NCBI GenBank assembly: GCA_965230615.1
Contig: OZ246012.1
Coordinates: 558,001 to 622,000 of the forward strand
DNA: 64,000 nucleotides
Direction: 5' to 3'
From: G965230615 sp965230615
Lineage (GTDB): Bacteria > Pseudomonadota > Gammaproteobacteria > HTCC5015
The notes beneath the pieces were generated by a model. That model saw nothing but the letters and a program-made list of their open reading frames with translations, did not search any database and was not told the DNA's origin. The position numbers and the translations under genes are program-made. This document shows positions 9,301 to 16,857 of this stretch, piece after piece; the first letter of the stretch is position 1; each line of letters opens with the position of its first letter.

Positions 9301-11480
9301 CCCGGGCTGAACCTGATAATACCGATGCCTGGTTAGCATTAGCAGATACCTATGAGAAAATGGGTAAAAAGGATCAGGTGAAAACCAGTTTGCGTGGTGC
9401 AGTACAGGCAGACCCAGCTTCCTTTCCGGCACTCAAGCGCTTGAGTCTGGTGCTGCGGGATAGCGGTGACTATGCTGAGGCTGCTGATGTGTTGATGCAG
9501 GCGATTGCATTGAGAGACAATGACTATGATGTCATTCTAAGTGCCGCAGAGGTATTGTTTAACAGCAAACAATATAATCAGGCCGCTGAGTATGCGCGGC
9601 GTGCAGTGCAGCTGTTACCTGAGGATGCGACAACCCAAGAGGCCGATAAAAAAGATACGCGTTCTTTTGTGCTGGCAGCGAATATTGCCAAACAGCGAGG
9701 TAAAACGGGTGAGGCGATAGAGTTTTTAAAGTCTGCAATGGCGATTGAAAAAGGTGATTATGCGCTGTATGTACAGCTGGGTGAGTTATACCTTGAAAAT
9801 AACCTCTATGATCAAGCAGAAACTATTCTTAACCAAGCTATAGTGATTAACAAGACAGATGACCGTGCTTTTGTATTGCAAGGTAATTTGTATATGGCAC
9901 GTCGTGTGTTTGATAAAGCCATCGCTGCCTATGAACAGGCGAGTAAGCTCAATGGCAGTGCCGATAATCGCTTATTACTGGATACAGCCTATGCTGAGAA
10001 AAAACGCTCTTTGGAATTTTCCAGTAATGCGCCTCAGTTAGTATTAGAAGACCTACGCCTGGATCCGGTTTTCTCAGCTGCCTATAAACAATATGCAGAC
10101 AAGCCTGTTGGTTCCATTAAAGTTAAAAATGTCAGTGGCACTGAGTACGGTAATTTGCAAGTGTCTTTTGAAATTAAGGGCTATATGGATTTCCCAAATA
10201 CACAAACCATTGCTGTATTGGCACCCAATAGTCAGCGAGAAATTCCGCTATTGGCTGCGCTGAATAACAAAGTACTGGAGATTGATGAAGATACCGGTGT
10301 GCAAGTTGAGGTGAAGCTTAATTATTTACGCGAAGGCCGGAGTGATAGCATTAGTGTCACGCAGCCGATGACACTGTATGGAAAAAATGCCATTGTTTGG
10401 GGTAATCCCAATATGGTCGGGTCTTTTGTTACGCCTAAAGATGACACCTTGCGTGATTATGTACGTCTGACTATCAATGCGCATAAACCAGAACCGGGCG
10501 CGCTGAATGAGAACCTTGTAACAGCCATGACGCTATTCAATGCGCTTTCTGCGCAAGGCTTACGTTATCAAGTTGACCCTAATAATCCATTTACCGCATT
10601 AAAGTCTGATCAGGTTGACTATGTACAGTTTGCTCGTGAAACACTGCGCCTGAAGAGTGGTGATTGTGATGACCTGTCGGTATTATTTAGTGCCTCTCTT
10701 GAGAACATTGGTGTGCCAACTGCAATTTTAGATGTGCCAGGGCATCTGCTAATGATGTTTGATACGGGCGTGCCTGTTGAAGACCGAAACCTTATCAGTG
10801 CTCAGGACGATTTGTTAGTATTGCATAATGACACTATTTGGGTGCCCCTAGAAGTCACGATGATTGCGACAAGCTTTGCTGAAGCCTGGGCTGAAGGTGC
10901 CAATAAGTATTATGTGAATAAACAAAAAGACAGTTTAAAGATTATTCCGCTACAGTCAGCCTGGCAAGAGTTTCAACCGGTTACGCTGAAGCCAGCGAGC
11001 TATGAAATCAAACTTGCTGCAGAAGAAAAAGTCAAACCGCTGATCCAGCGTGAACAAAAAATCCTTTTGGAAAAAAGCCTGGATCGCCTCGTTGGGCCTT
11101 ATCGTGCGATTGCGCAAAATAATCCCAAGGATGAACTAGCACGTATGCAAATTGCTATTATTTATGGTAAGTATGGCTTATATGATAATGCGACTTATGA
11201 GCTTGATGAAATACTCAAGCTGAACCCTAATAATGGTGCTGTGTATAATAATCGAGGTAATATATTCCTGAGTAAAGGTGATCTGGACAGTGCATTGGAT
11301 GCTTATAGTCAGGCTGAACGGCTTGATCCGAGTGATGGTGGCATCAAGCTTAATCTGGCTATTCTGTCATATAGTCAGGGAGATGTATCAATTGCTCGCA
11401 CTAAATTCAAGCAAGCGACTAAACTTAATAAAACCATTGCCAAAGACTATGCAACATTTGGCAAGTTATTAAAGAATTAG
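6393..11480 (+). CDS. Exported NHL-propeller / TPR / transglutaminase-like protein
   Basis: This 1,695-residue protein carries a long Sec signal (hydrophobic core around residues 31-48, ending AAHAA). Residues ~50-600 form NHL beta-propeller repeats with recurring units of the type KLYVLAGG, RLYIADP, NIYVADD and VQVF. An FN3-like module follows at ~623-702, then about a dozen TPR units at ~706-1190 and a beta-rich segment at ~1210-1345. Next is a transglutaminase-like domain with Cys1425 in SGDCDDLSVLF and His1451 in VPGHLLMMF, and more TPRs at ~1570-1690. The combination suggests a periplasmic or surface scaffold with a papain-like fold; the substrate is unknown. It heads a rightward cluster and lies back-to-back with an operon that also encodes a transglutaminase (TgpA). 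The chosen ATG has a GGAAG ribosome-binding site. Confidence 0.85.
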   Translation: MTKRAMPIVRNLTPKHSLFRHTLAQRISHYISCLLCLLGLLLPIQAAHAADFELLHSYPADFTAIAGLAFDSQGKLYVLAGGKAALLQRTEGEQLVSVLDKVDINTGKAANLFGFTLLDDNSFAFIDASSAAVRLMNIDGKLIADFGEKGTKAGMLKKPVNLAYSINKRLYIADPTAGRVAAYNRNGVFLSALGQASADAKQNLKMPEFVAVDALERVYVLKAGTTPTLSVFSGTGEMIKHLTELQLKPALGGKPKLTAMTVDKAGRLFLADSAAGKILQFDWENLKVVQSFGSKGKGPGQYLDAVAIALGPDNQIAVADARNKKIDVYNLGGEQPPEPQRAWLPNVGRAEFLAAACSQAYRLADLDILCLDKKANQVSILSPEGKPLKTLSASFKAPSQAAFDAEHIVVLNKSTIMVFRTDGTLLSEFGSSGSAEGKLSRPEDIFLRGNRIYVAESGSKRVQVFSLKGVYLDKIPASYDKENPVLVKPVAVAVDFNGNIYVADDTKKSIQVFGANREPLYHLGEPPTNPGGFKTISDLAVDTDNNIYVLCQTGLKEQTVQVYSGPERIFEFGAFSKKTPTGIGKGTSVSVSPTAKTLVDVFDVVDVKNPGFITFNYLQVPAPATELAIAGGIKATQLNWRSPPGSYIDKFKVYGAADKAGPYELIDTIRETHLTITDTKDVAYRFFKVSAVSGFGTEGPKSSSRENQFQKAYQRFQTEAFAEAVEILQADLNNNPQQAEANKLLGQSFMQLQQYPQAAAAFARFSEFEGNYVEGLNLQIDALYTNKDYAEAMALVRTVVEKANDNIASYINCGRLSLKIDDAVGAFVCLEDGAKLDPNNAEINFLLAEAYIQLDTIDQGIEQLEKAVAIAPANIDYRVRSGEVYRKLNKLEQAKQQYEQAIALDASHTAAQLGLAQIYVALDDMANAKNIALKLAAKPDSAGTGNYLLGLIELKNEQNGKAVLAFSKATRAEPDNTDAWLALADTYEKMGKKDQVKTSLRGAVQADPASFPALKRLSLVLRDSGDYAEAADVLMQAIALRDNDYDVILSAAEVLFNSKQYNQAAEYARRAVQLLPEDATTQEADKKDTRSFVLAANIAKQRGKTGEAIEFLKSAMAIEKGDYALYVQLGELYLENNLYDQAETILNQAIVINKTDDRAFVLQGNLYMARRVFDKAIAAYEQASKLNGSADNRLLLDTAYAEKKRSLEFSSNAPQLVLEDLRLDPVFSAAYKQYADKPVGSIKVKNVSGTEYGNLQVSFEIKGYMDFPNTQTIAVLAPNSQREIPLLAALNNKVLEIDEDTGVQVEVKLNYLREGRSDSISVTQPMTLYGKNAIVWGNPNMVGSFVTPKDDTLRDYVRLTINAHKPEPGALNENLVTAMTLFNALSAQGLRYQVDPNNPFTALKSDQVDYVQFARETLRLKSGDCDDLSVLFSASLENIGVPTAILDVPGHLLMMFDTGVPVEDRNLISAQDDLLVLHNDTIWVPLEVTMIATSFAEAWAEGANKYYVNKQKDSLKIIPLQSAWQEFQPVTLKPASYEIKLAAEEKVKPLIQREQKILLEKSLDRLVGPYRAIAQNNPKDELARMQIAIIYGKYGLYDNATYELDEILKLNPNNGAVYNNRGNIFLSKGDLDSALDAYSQAERLDPSDGGIKLNLAILSYSQGDVSIARTKFKQATKLNKTIAKDYATFGKLLKN

Positions 11481-11533
11481 TGATGTGGTTTACTACCGCA
11501 GCATTTAACCGTCAGTGATGAGGTTGGCCCATT

Positions 11534-12118
11534 ATGAATGTCAAACAGCAGTTAATCATACTTTTTTTAGCCAGCAGTCTCAGCAGTATTGCGAGTTATG
11601 CCGCCGAAGAATCAGATCAACAAGCAGGCAATGATAATGACTTTATTGTTGAGGAAAGTGCGAATAGCGTCTTTAAAGGGTTGATGTACAAAACCTGGAG
11701 TAAGCTAAAGAGCTTTAGCCCTAAAACGCGCGTTAAAGGTAACCGGCAAACGGTCGCAACCGCTGGCATTCGGGGTTCTGAAAATACCGAAACCCTATTA
11801 AAGCCTTATTGGAAAGAAGACAAAACCGCAGATCCTACCTTTGTAGCGTCGGTTGAGGACTTTAATCAAATACAATCGCTAGTCGATGCAGGTAAACTGG
11901 AGCAGGCAGCCAGCTCACTTGATAGCTTTATTGGCAAGTATCGGGATAGTGATTTATTACCGAATGCCTTATTTGCTAAAGCCCTGGTATTAGGTGGTCA
12001 GGGGCAAGGCGCTGCAGGCGTGAAAATACTCAAAAAGTTTGTGAAAAATAACCCAAGTCATCCACTCAAGGAGGATGCTGAGGTATTAATGTCTGAGCTA
12101 GCTAAGTTACAAGGCTAA
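11534..12118 (+). CDS. Exported TPR-like small protein
   Basis: This 194-residue protein has an N-terminal signal peptide (hydrophobic residues ~8-20, cleavage near SYAAE). A polar region follows, then a C-terminal helical part (residues ~115-190) with two TPR-like hairpins: an A-G-K-L-E-Q-A-A-type helix pair and the SHPLKEDAEVLMSEL end. The pattern resembles the tails of BamD or YbgF/CpoB proteins, but it is too short to be either. It follows the NHL/TPR gene by 53 bases and is probably cotranscribed, so a joint role as a periplasmic adaptor is possible. I do not recognise a named family. Confidence 0.7.
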   Translation: MNVKQQLIILFLASSLSSIASYAAEESDQQAGNDNDFIVEESANSVFKGLMYKTWSKLKSFSPKTRVKGNRQTVATAGIRGSENTETLLKPYWKEDKTADPTFVASVEDFNQIQSLVDAGKLEQAASSLDSFIGKYRDSDLLPNALFAKALVLGGQGQGAAGVKILKKFVKNNPSHPLKEDAEVLMSELAKLQG

Positions 12119-12279
12119 CCTTTTATCGCTTTAAACGTGCCGTTAATCAACTAGAGATGCGTTTTGTGAACTGCGTCAGGTACTGTAGTTGCGCATATAT
12201 GGGATATTACCAGCTGTACAATTCTGACTGGTAGCCGTTAACCTACTATCCATTGTAATCAGGTCTGGGAGGCTGTGTA

Positions 12280-12774
12280 GTGAAACGTTTGTTTTCCTTC
12301 GTCGTATTAGCATTTTTCTTATCTGTACCTTCGGTACAGGCTGCTGCAAAAAAAGCACCTGTGTTTAAACTGCCAGGGATAAAATCAGAGGTCAATTTAG
12401 CCAAATATAGAGGTAAGGTGGTCTATGTGGATTTCTGGGCGTCATGGTGTGGCCCGTGTCGTAAGTCGTTTCCCTGGATGAATGATCTACAAGCTCGTCA
12501 TAAAGAGAATTTGAAAGTCATTGCGATCAATCTGGATACAGAGCGCAAAGAAGCTTTCAAGTTTTTAAAGAAATATCAACCTAAGATCACCATCGCTTTC
12601 GATCCAAATGCGAAAGTTGCTAGTGCCTATAATGTGAAAGGCATGCCGCATTCTTTCCTAATTGATCAGCAGGGGAATCTAGTCGCTAGTCATATCGGCT
12701 TCCGTGCTTCAGATACAGAAAAGCTGGAAGCTAAAATCACTAAACTAATCAGCCGTAAGTCAGCACAACGATGA
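12280..12774 (+). CDS. TlpA/ResA-type thioredoxin-like protein
   Basis: This 164-residue periplasmic thioredoxin-fold protein starts with GTG behind a GGGAGG ribosome-binding site. A signal peptide occupies residues 1-22 (ending VQAA), and the redox-active WCGPC motif follows in WASWCGPCRKSFPWM. The cis-proline loop is GMPHSFLID, as in TlpA/ResA reductases. Such proteins reduce or isomerise disulfides in exported partners. The stop overlaps the start of the DUF4266 lipoprotein gene (ATGA). Since that lipoprotein ends in a Cys-Gly-Cys motif, it is the obvious candidate substrate; this is inference from gene order. Confidence 0.9.
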   Translation: MKRLFSFVVLAFFLSVPSVQAAAKKAPVFKLPGIKSEVNLAKYRGKVVYVDFWASWCGPCRKSFPWMNDLQARHKENLKVIAINLDTERKEAFKFLKKYQPKITIAFDPNAKVASAYNVKGMPHSFLIDQQGNLVASHIGFRASDTEKLEAKITKLISRKSAQR

Positions 12775-12992
12775 AAAAAAATCTATGCAAAATAGTGGCA
12801 GGCCTTATGGTGGTTGCCACATTAATGGGCTGTGCCCCAGTCAAGCCCTGGGAGCGTAATATTCTAGCGCAGCCAGAAATGCAGTTAGCGCCAGATAAAG
12901 TAGGTGGTTATGTGGATGACCATGTCTACTTTAGTAAAGAAGCATCTACAGGTGGTAAAGGTGTAGGAGGAGGTGGCTGTGGCTGCAACTAA
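12771..12992 (+). CDS. DUF4266 lipoprotein with C-terminal GGGGCGCN motif
   Basis: This 73-residue lipoprotein has a signal ending in the lipobox LMGC (Cys21). The mature part contains VKPWERNILAQPEM, a short charged segment, then HVYFSKEAS and the terminal run GVGGGGCGCN. These are the features of DUF4266, a family without a known biochemical function. The Gly/Cys tail suggests a metal- or thiol-linked role, or a modified tail. It is coupled to the upstream thioredoxin gene by an ATGA overlap. The codons of its glycine run also form the ribosome-binding site of the downstream DUF3570 gene, so the three genes are translated as one block. Confidence 0.88.
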   Translation: MKKNLCKIVAGLMVVATLMGCAPVKPWERNILAQPEMQLAPDKVGGYVDDHVYFSKEASTGGKGVGGGGCGCN

Positions 12993-14202
12993 AAATAAGA
13001 AAAATATTCAACAACAACTCGCAGTAGCAACATGTTCATTATTATCTACACAGGCAAATGCTGCGGCAGTGGATAATGATTGGGTGTTCGACTCTTCTTT
13101 TACTTCTTATCAAGAGTCCGATGACCGAGTTTCTGTCGAAAAGTTTATTCTTAACGTCAATGGCAATATTTCAGAGAAAGACAATGTCGACCTGATGGTG
13201 ATTTTTGATACCATGACAGGCGCCACACCAACAGGTGCTGTACAAGCCTCAACGATTGTCAGTGTCACTGGGACCTCAGGGTCTGGTGGTTTTACTGCAG
13301 CGGGTCAGGCATCGGCTTTGGCACCCTTTGATGATACGCGTTTGGCGGTTAAATTTGATTTATCACGCGAGTTAAGTAGCTTAATGAAAACCACCTATGG
13401 TGCTGCGGTCTCTGTAGAGAACGACTATACCTCGCTTGGTGCTAGTTTTAATTTTACTAAAGAGAGTGCCAGCAGGCTCGGTACCTGGGCCACAGGTGTT
13501 GGTTTTACACACGATGAAATCAGTGGGACGGGTGGGCAAACACCTAACCCGTTGAGTGATGTAAACGATCAGGAATTATTCGATGAAGGTGAGCGTGATA
13601 CTATCGAGATATTTGGTGGTTACACACGCGTTGTTAATGCGCGCACACTATGGCAGAATAATATTTTTATGACATTGTCTGACGGTTATCACACTGATCC
13701 TTATAAAGTAATCAGTATTGCAAATGATGCAGATGTTGAGTTGACCAGGATTTATGAAGGACGACCTGACTCTAGAGAGCGTGTTGGTTTTTATAGTAAG
13801 TTCGTGCATAAGCTAAAGAACGAGCACACAATACATGCATCCTACCGTTATTACACCGATGACTGGGGTATTGATTCGCATACTATTGACTATACACACC
13901 GTATAAATATTGGTGAGAAGCAATATATCGAGCCACACGTGCGCTTTTATCAGCAGACTGCAGCAGACTTTTTTGTACGTAGTTTGCCGTTAAATACAGT
14001 CTTGCCAGAGTTTGCTAGCGCTGACTCTCGTCTAGATGATATGACAACAACAACACTCGGGATTAAGTTTGGTAAGCCAGTAGGTGATAATGGCGAAATT
14101 CGAGCCAGGCTTGAATTTATTTCGCAAGAAGCTGATCAAGCTGTTATTAATGAAAACGATGCAATATTGCTGCAAATCAGCTTTAAGCGCGGTTTTTATT
14201 AA
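12979..14202 (+). CDS. DUF3570 outer-membrane beta-barrel protein
   Basis: This ~407-residue protein has a signal-like N-terminus ending in TQANAAA and then many amphipathic strands with alternating aromatic residues, closing with ILLQISFKRGFY. A C-terminal aromatic residue is usual for outer-membrane barrels. The pattern matches DUF3570, commonly found beside DUF4266. Two in-frame GTG codons compete as start, 12973 and 12979. The AGGAGG-type ribosome-binding site is only about two bases from the first but has normal spacing to the second, so I prefer 12979. Either start overlaps the DUF4266 gene. A partner or export role for the DUF4266 lipoprotein is plausible but unproven. Confidence 0.87.
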   Translation: MAATKNKKNIQQQLAVATCSLLSTQANAAAVDNDWVFDSSFTSYQESDDRVSVEKFILNVNGNISEKDNVDLMVIFDTMTGATPTGAVQASTIVSVTGTSGSGGFTAAGQASALAPFDDTRLAVKFDLSRELSSLMKTTYGAAVSVENDYTSLGASFNFTKESASRLGTWATGVGFTHDEISGTGGQTPNPLSDVNDQELFDEGERDTIEIFGGYTRVVNARTLWQNNIFMTLSDGYHTDPYKVISIANDADVELTRIYEGRPDSRERVGFYSKFVHKLKNEHTIHASYRYYTDDWGIDSHTIDYTHRINIGEKQYIEPHVRFYQQTAADFFVRSLPLNTVLPEFASADSRLDDMTTTTLGIKFGKPVGDNGEIRARLEFISQEADQAVINENDAILLQISFKRGFY

Positions 14203-14232
14203 GTCTATTGAGCAATAATAGCACTCCGAATC

Positions 14233-14266
14233 ACAGGCCAGTTCTCAACTGGCCTGTATTGTTTTG
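14233..14266. terminator. Terminator-like hairpin after DUF3570
   Basis: An 11-base-pair perfect stem (ACAGGCCAGTT with AACTGGCCTGT, 14233-14257) with a three-base loop is followed by the T-rich ATTGTTTTG. It lies 30 bases after the DUF3570 stop and fits a rightward intrinsic terminator. The pbpC remnant converges on it. Confidence 0.75.
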
Positions 14267-14289
14267 TGCGTAGGCCTGTTTGGGCTGTT

Positions 14290-15021
14290 TTAAATCGCTT
14301 CAAACCAGCGTGTGAGAGTATATCCCTTATCGTCAACTAAAGTGATCTGGTGCCAGTCTGGATTCACAGCGATTGCCTGCTCATGAATATGCTTAGTATT
14401 GTCAATATAGCGGTTATTCAAATGCCAAAAAATAGTGGCGCTGTTTTTATGGTGCCTGGCTTTGATAATAACGCGACCAAGCTGGCCGTCTAGTTCTACA
14501 GGTATTTTGATGCGGGCACCTTGAGCCGGGTATTCCAGGTCGAGTGGTAATTGCGCATTAACTGCAGGCAGATTGTCCAGGCAATCTTCACGCCAGGCAA
14601 TATTGCCCAAATCCTGTTGATAGTAGAATGCATGCACAGCAGGAATCGTAAAATGACTAATTGCCAGCATATTGCTTGGGCTTTCACAGTATCCATGCAC
14701 GCGTAGCCGACTATGTTTATCAATGTGTATCAATTGGTGATAAGGGCTGATTTTATTAAAATCGGCTTCAATTGGTGCGGTTGCTAATTCTGTTGCACAG
14801 GCATTGGCACTTAAATAGTGATCGTTCTTGCAGACAGTGTATTGCTTCAAAGCATATAAAGGCGCTTCTGGCCATTGGCTATACGATAGGTAATTAAAAG
14901 TATCTAGCATCAGAGGTGCAGCTGTCTGTGTGCCGGTTAACTGTCGAGCTTCTTCACCATTAGCATTACCTGCCCATACCCCCACCGTGTAGCGACCATT
15001 GTTACCTATCGCCCAGTCCTC
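14290..15021 (-). pseudogene. pbpC: Remnant of penicillin-binding protein 1C (PbpC), C-terminal part only
   Basis: The readable frame begins directly after an in-frame TAA (15022-15024). Its first residues, EDWAIGNNGRYTVGVWAGN, match the end of the PbpC transpeptidase domain. This is followed by RQLTGTQTAAPLMLDTF and the PbpC-specific C-terminal domain (BiPBP_C-like) with paired cysteines, ending at 14290. Full PbpC is about 770 residues; here the glycosyltransferase domain and the catalytic SxxK, SxN and KTG motifs are all missing. A GTG at 14985 could start a 231-residue product, but it has no signal peptide or membrane anchor and would be non-enzymatic. I read it as a decayed gene whose 5' part has been deleted. 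Confidence 0.85.
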
Positions 15022-15654
15022 TTATTTATCAATGTTATTGGTGTATTGTGTTGATAATCATAGCAAAGCTTGTTGTGCAGAATCAGCAAAAGTCTACACA
15101 ACAGCCAGCTTGTCTAAATATTATAGTATTGCCAATTAAAAACTAGTTCAGACCCATTAAAATTGAATCTACAGTCGGTTTTACTGAAAATACGACTAAT
15201 TGCTGTCGTGTGGGGAACTTTATGTGCTATTTTCAGAGTGCCTGCGGATTGAGCGGTTAGAGTGAAGACTAATTGCTTAATGCTGCTTGTTTTATATCAA
15301 GGCTTTGCAGAGAAGGGCGAGAGTGATGTTGGCTTGGTGTTTTATGCCCTTGCTGCAGGGGCTGTTTATGGGCAAGGTTTATCCATAGCATCTGGTAATA
15401 TAAGATAACTCAGCATATGCACGCATAATTGCGTACTGTATAACTAATCAGTTACTGTCATGATAAAAGCTGCTATGTTTGCTTGGTAAAAGGTGAGCTA
15501 AGCAGCTCAAAGGGTCTGCCAAAGTGCAAATGCTTATTATGGTACTTTTAGTAAAGCTTTATCATGTTTAATATACTATTAGTGCAAAGCAAATTGGATA
15601 CAATCATCAAACACTATTACAAAAAATTAATATCGGAGAAATAGGGTTAAGAGA
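15022..15654. other. Gene-free interval between pbpC remnant and methyltransferase
   Basis: This 633-base interval is AT-rich, with stops in all frames and no convincing reading frame. I looked for the missing PbpC domains in the adjoining leftward frames and saw none, so they were deleted and not just frameshifted. AT-rich stretches just before 15655 could hold the promoter of the methyltransferase gene, but I cannot assign boxes with confidence. Confidence 0.6.
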
Positions 15655-16509
15655 ATGAAAATAGAGCAAATAGAAACGCGTGAGGCACTGGGCTGGGATA
15701 ATCAAACATGTCTTGAGCAAGGCGGTATCAAAGGGCTTAACGTTGGTAGTGGTATAGACTTTTTTAATAGCTATAAAGACGGTGAGTTTTTATATATCGA
15801 TATAGATAGTATTACTGACCCTCATGGCATTAGCTCTAGTGAAGGTGAAATCGTTAGAGTCAATGAAGAGTATTATTTCTTACAACAAGATGTGACTAAA
15901 CCTATGCCATTGAAGCCTGAGAGCTTCCAATGGATTTTTTGTGAACACTTTGTTGAACATATTGAGCCTTATGACTTTTATTTACAAGCCAAAGAGTGTT
16001 ATCGCTTACTGAAGCCCGGTGGCACTATGCGTATCAGCACGCCTAACTTAAGTTTGTATATGCAGGGTTATCTCGATAAGGACAAAGATGATGCTTTTTT
16101 TCGTCGTCATCATAAAGAATTACTTGGGCTGATTGGCGGCTTACTCACTAGGCCCGGTGATCGTCCACTCAATGAAGGTGAAATGGCTTATGCCGCTCAA
16201 TTTTGGCGCAATGTTGACCCAGACTTCACACTTGAGTCTAATGACAGGGCGGACTGCAATAAGCGTATTTTAGATACCTTAGATCGTGTCTTACATCGGC
16301 CTGCCGTGATGGTCAATCAGATTTTTCAGTTCTATGGGCATAAATGGATCTATGATATAGAAGAACTTACTTATTGGTTGGGTAAAGCGGGCTGTTCAGA
16401 AAGCCAGATAAGCGTTTGTGACTATCGGCAAGGTAAAGATGAGCAACTTTATCAGCTAGATCGCGATTATCATAACGATGAAAGCATCTATATTGAGGTT
16501 TATAAATAA
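15655..16509 (+). CDS. Class I SAM-dependent methyltransferase
   Basis: This 284-residue cytoplasmic protein is a predicted class I methyltransferase of the type-11 kind. Motif I appears as LNVGSGIDF, an acidic strand end as YIDIDS, a WIFCEHFVEHIEPYDF segment corresponds to motif IV, and CYRLLKPGGTMRISTPN corresponds to the post-motif strand. The C-terminal half, with a tyrosine-rich stretch (QIFQFYGHKWIYD), is typical of methyltransferases that act on surface polysaccharides or small molecules. The substrate cannot be told. The ribosome-binding site is weak (AAGAGA). It is a single transcription unit: a terminator follows, and the chemosensory operon begins 349 bases downstream. Confidence 0.85.
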   Translation: MKIEQIETREALGWDNQTCLEQGGIKGLNVGSGIDFFNSYKDGEFLYIDIDSITDPHGISSSEGEIVRVNEEYYFLQQDVTKPMPLKPESFQWIFCEHFVEHIEPYDFYLQAKECYRLLKPGGTMRISTPNLSLYMQGYLDKDKDDAFFRRHHKELLGLIGGLLTRPGDRPLNEGEMAYAAQFWRNVDPDFTLESNDRADCNKRILDTLDRVLHRPAVMVNQIFQFYGHKWIYDIEELTYWLGKAGCSESQISVCDYRQGKDEQLYQLDRDYHNDESIYIEVYK

Positions 16510-16556
16510 AGCCAAATACTAATATTTGTGCTGCTTATTTTAGTATTTATTTGTCA

Positions 16557-16589
16557 GCAGGGTCTTACATTTTGTGGGTAAAACCCTGC
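16557..16589 (+). other. Stable hairpin in the methyltransferase 3' region
   Basis: An 11-pair stem with one mismatch (GCAGGGT, C/A mismatch, TTAC against GTAA and ACCCTGC) lies 47 bases after the stop codon. No T-run follows, so it is not a canonical terminator and may be an mRNA 3' protective structure. Confidence 0.4.
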
Positions 16590-16735
16590 GAGATATCGCG
16601 CATAGTATTAAGCCTTTCCAGAAATAATAGATTTTTCCATAACTTAGCATGATTACTTGCTAAGCCAGCCGTCGATCAATACCGTCATTTTTATGATATT
16701 GACTCTAAAGTTATACACTCCAAGGCCGAAAAAGA

Positions 16736-16762
16736 CTTAAAGCAGAAGACTGCTTAAGTTTT
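16736..16762 (+). terminator. Rho-independent terminator before the chemosensory operon
   Basis: CTTAA(A)GCAG pairs with CTGCTTAAG around an AAGA tetraloop, with one bulged A, and four T residues follow directly. It separates the methyltransferase gene from the chemosensory operon, which would therefore need its own promoter between about 16763 and 16857. Confidence 0.6.
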
Positions 16763-16857
16763 GAATATGTTAAATAAGGCGATGCTTTGCATATTTGAGA
16801 ATGCATCAATCTTATTTAGAAAGTCACTAGCCTGCAAACGGACTTGGAATCAATAAA

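Noticed and set aside
14290..14985. Stand-alone functional gene starting at GTG 14985
   Set aside because: The matching PbpC sequence extends upstream of that GTG to a stop codon, and no signal peptide or ribosome-binding site supports an intended start there.
15280..15410. Short frame with a possible hydrophobic peptide in the gap before the methyltransferase
   Set aside because: About 20 codons with a weak ribosome-binding site and no recognisable family. It could be chance.
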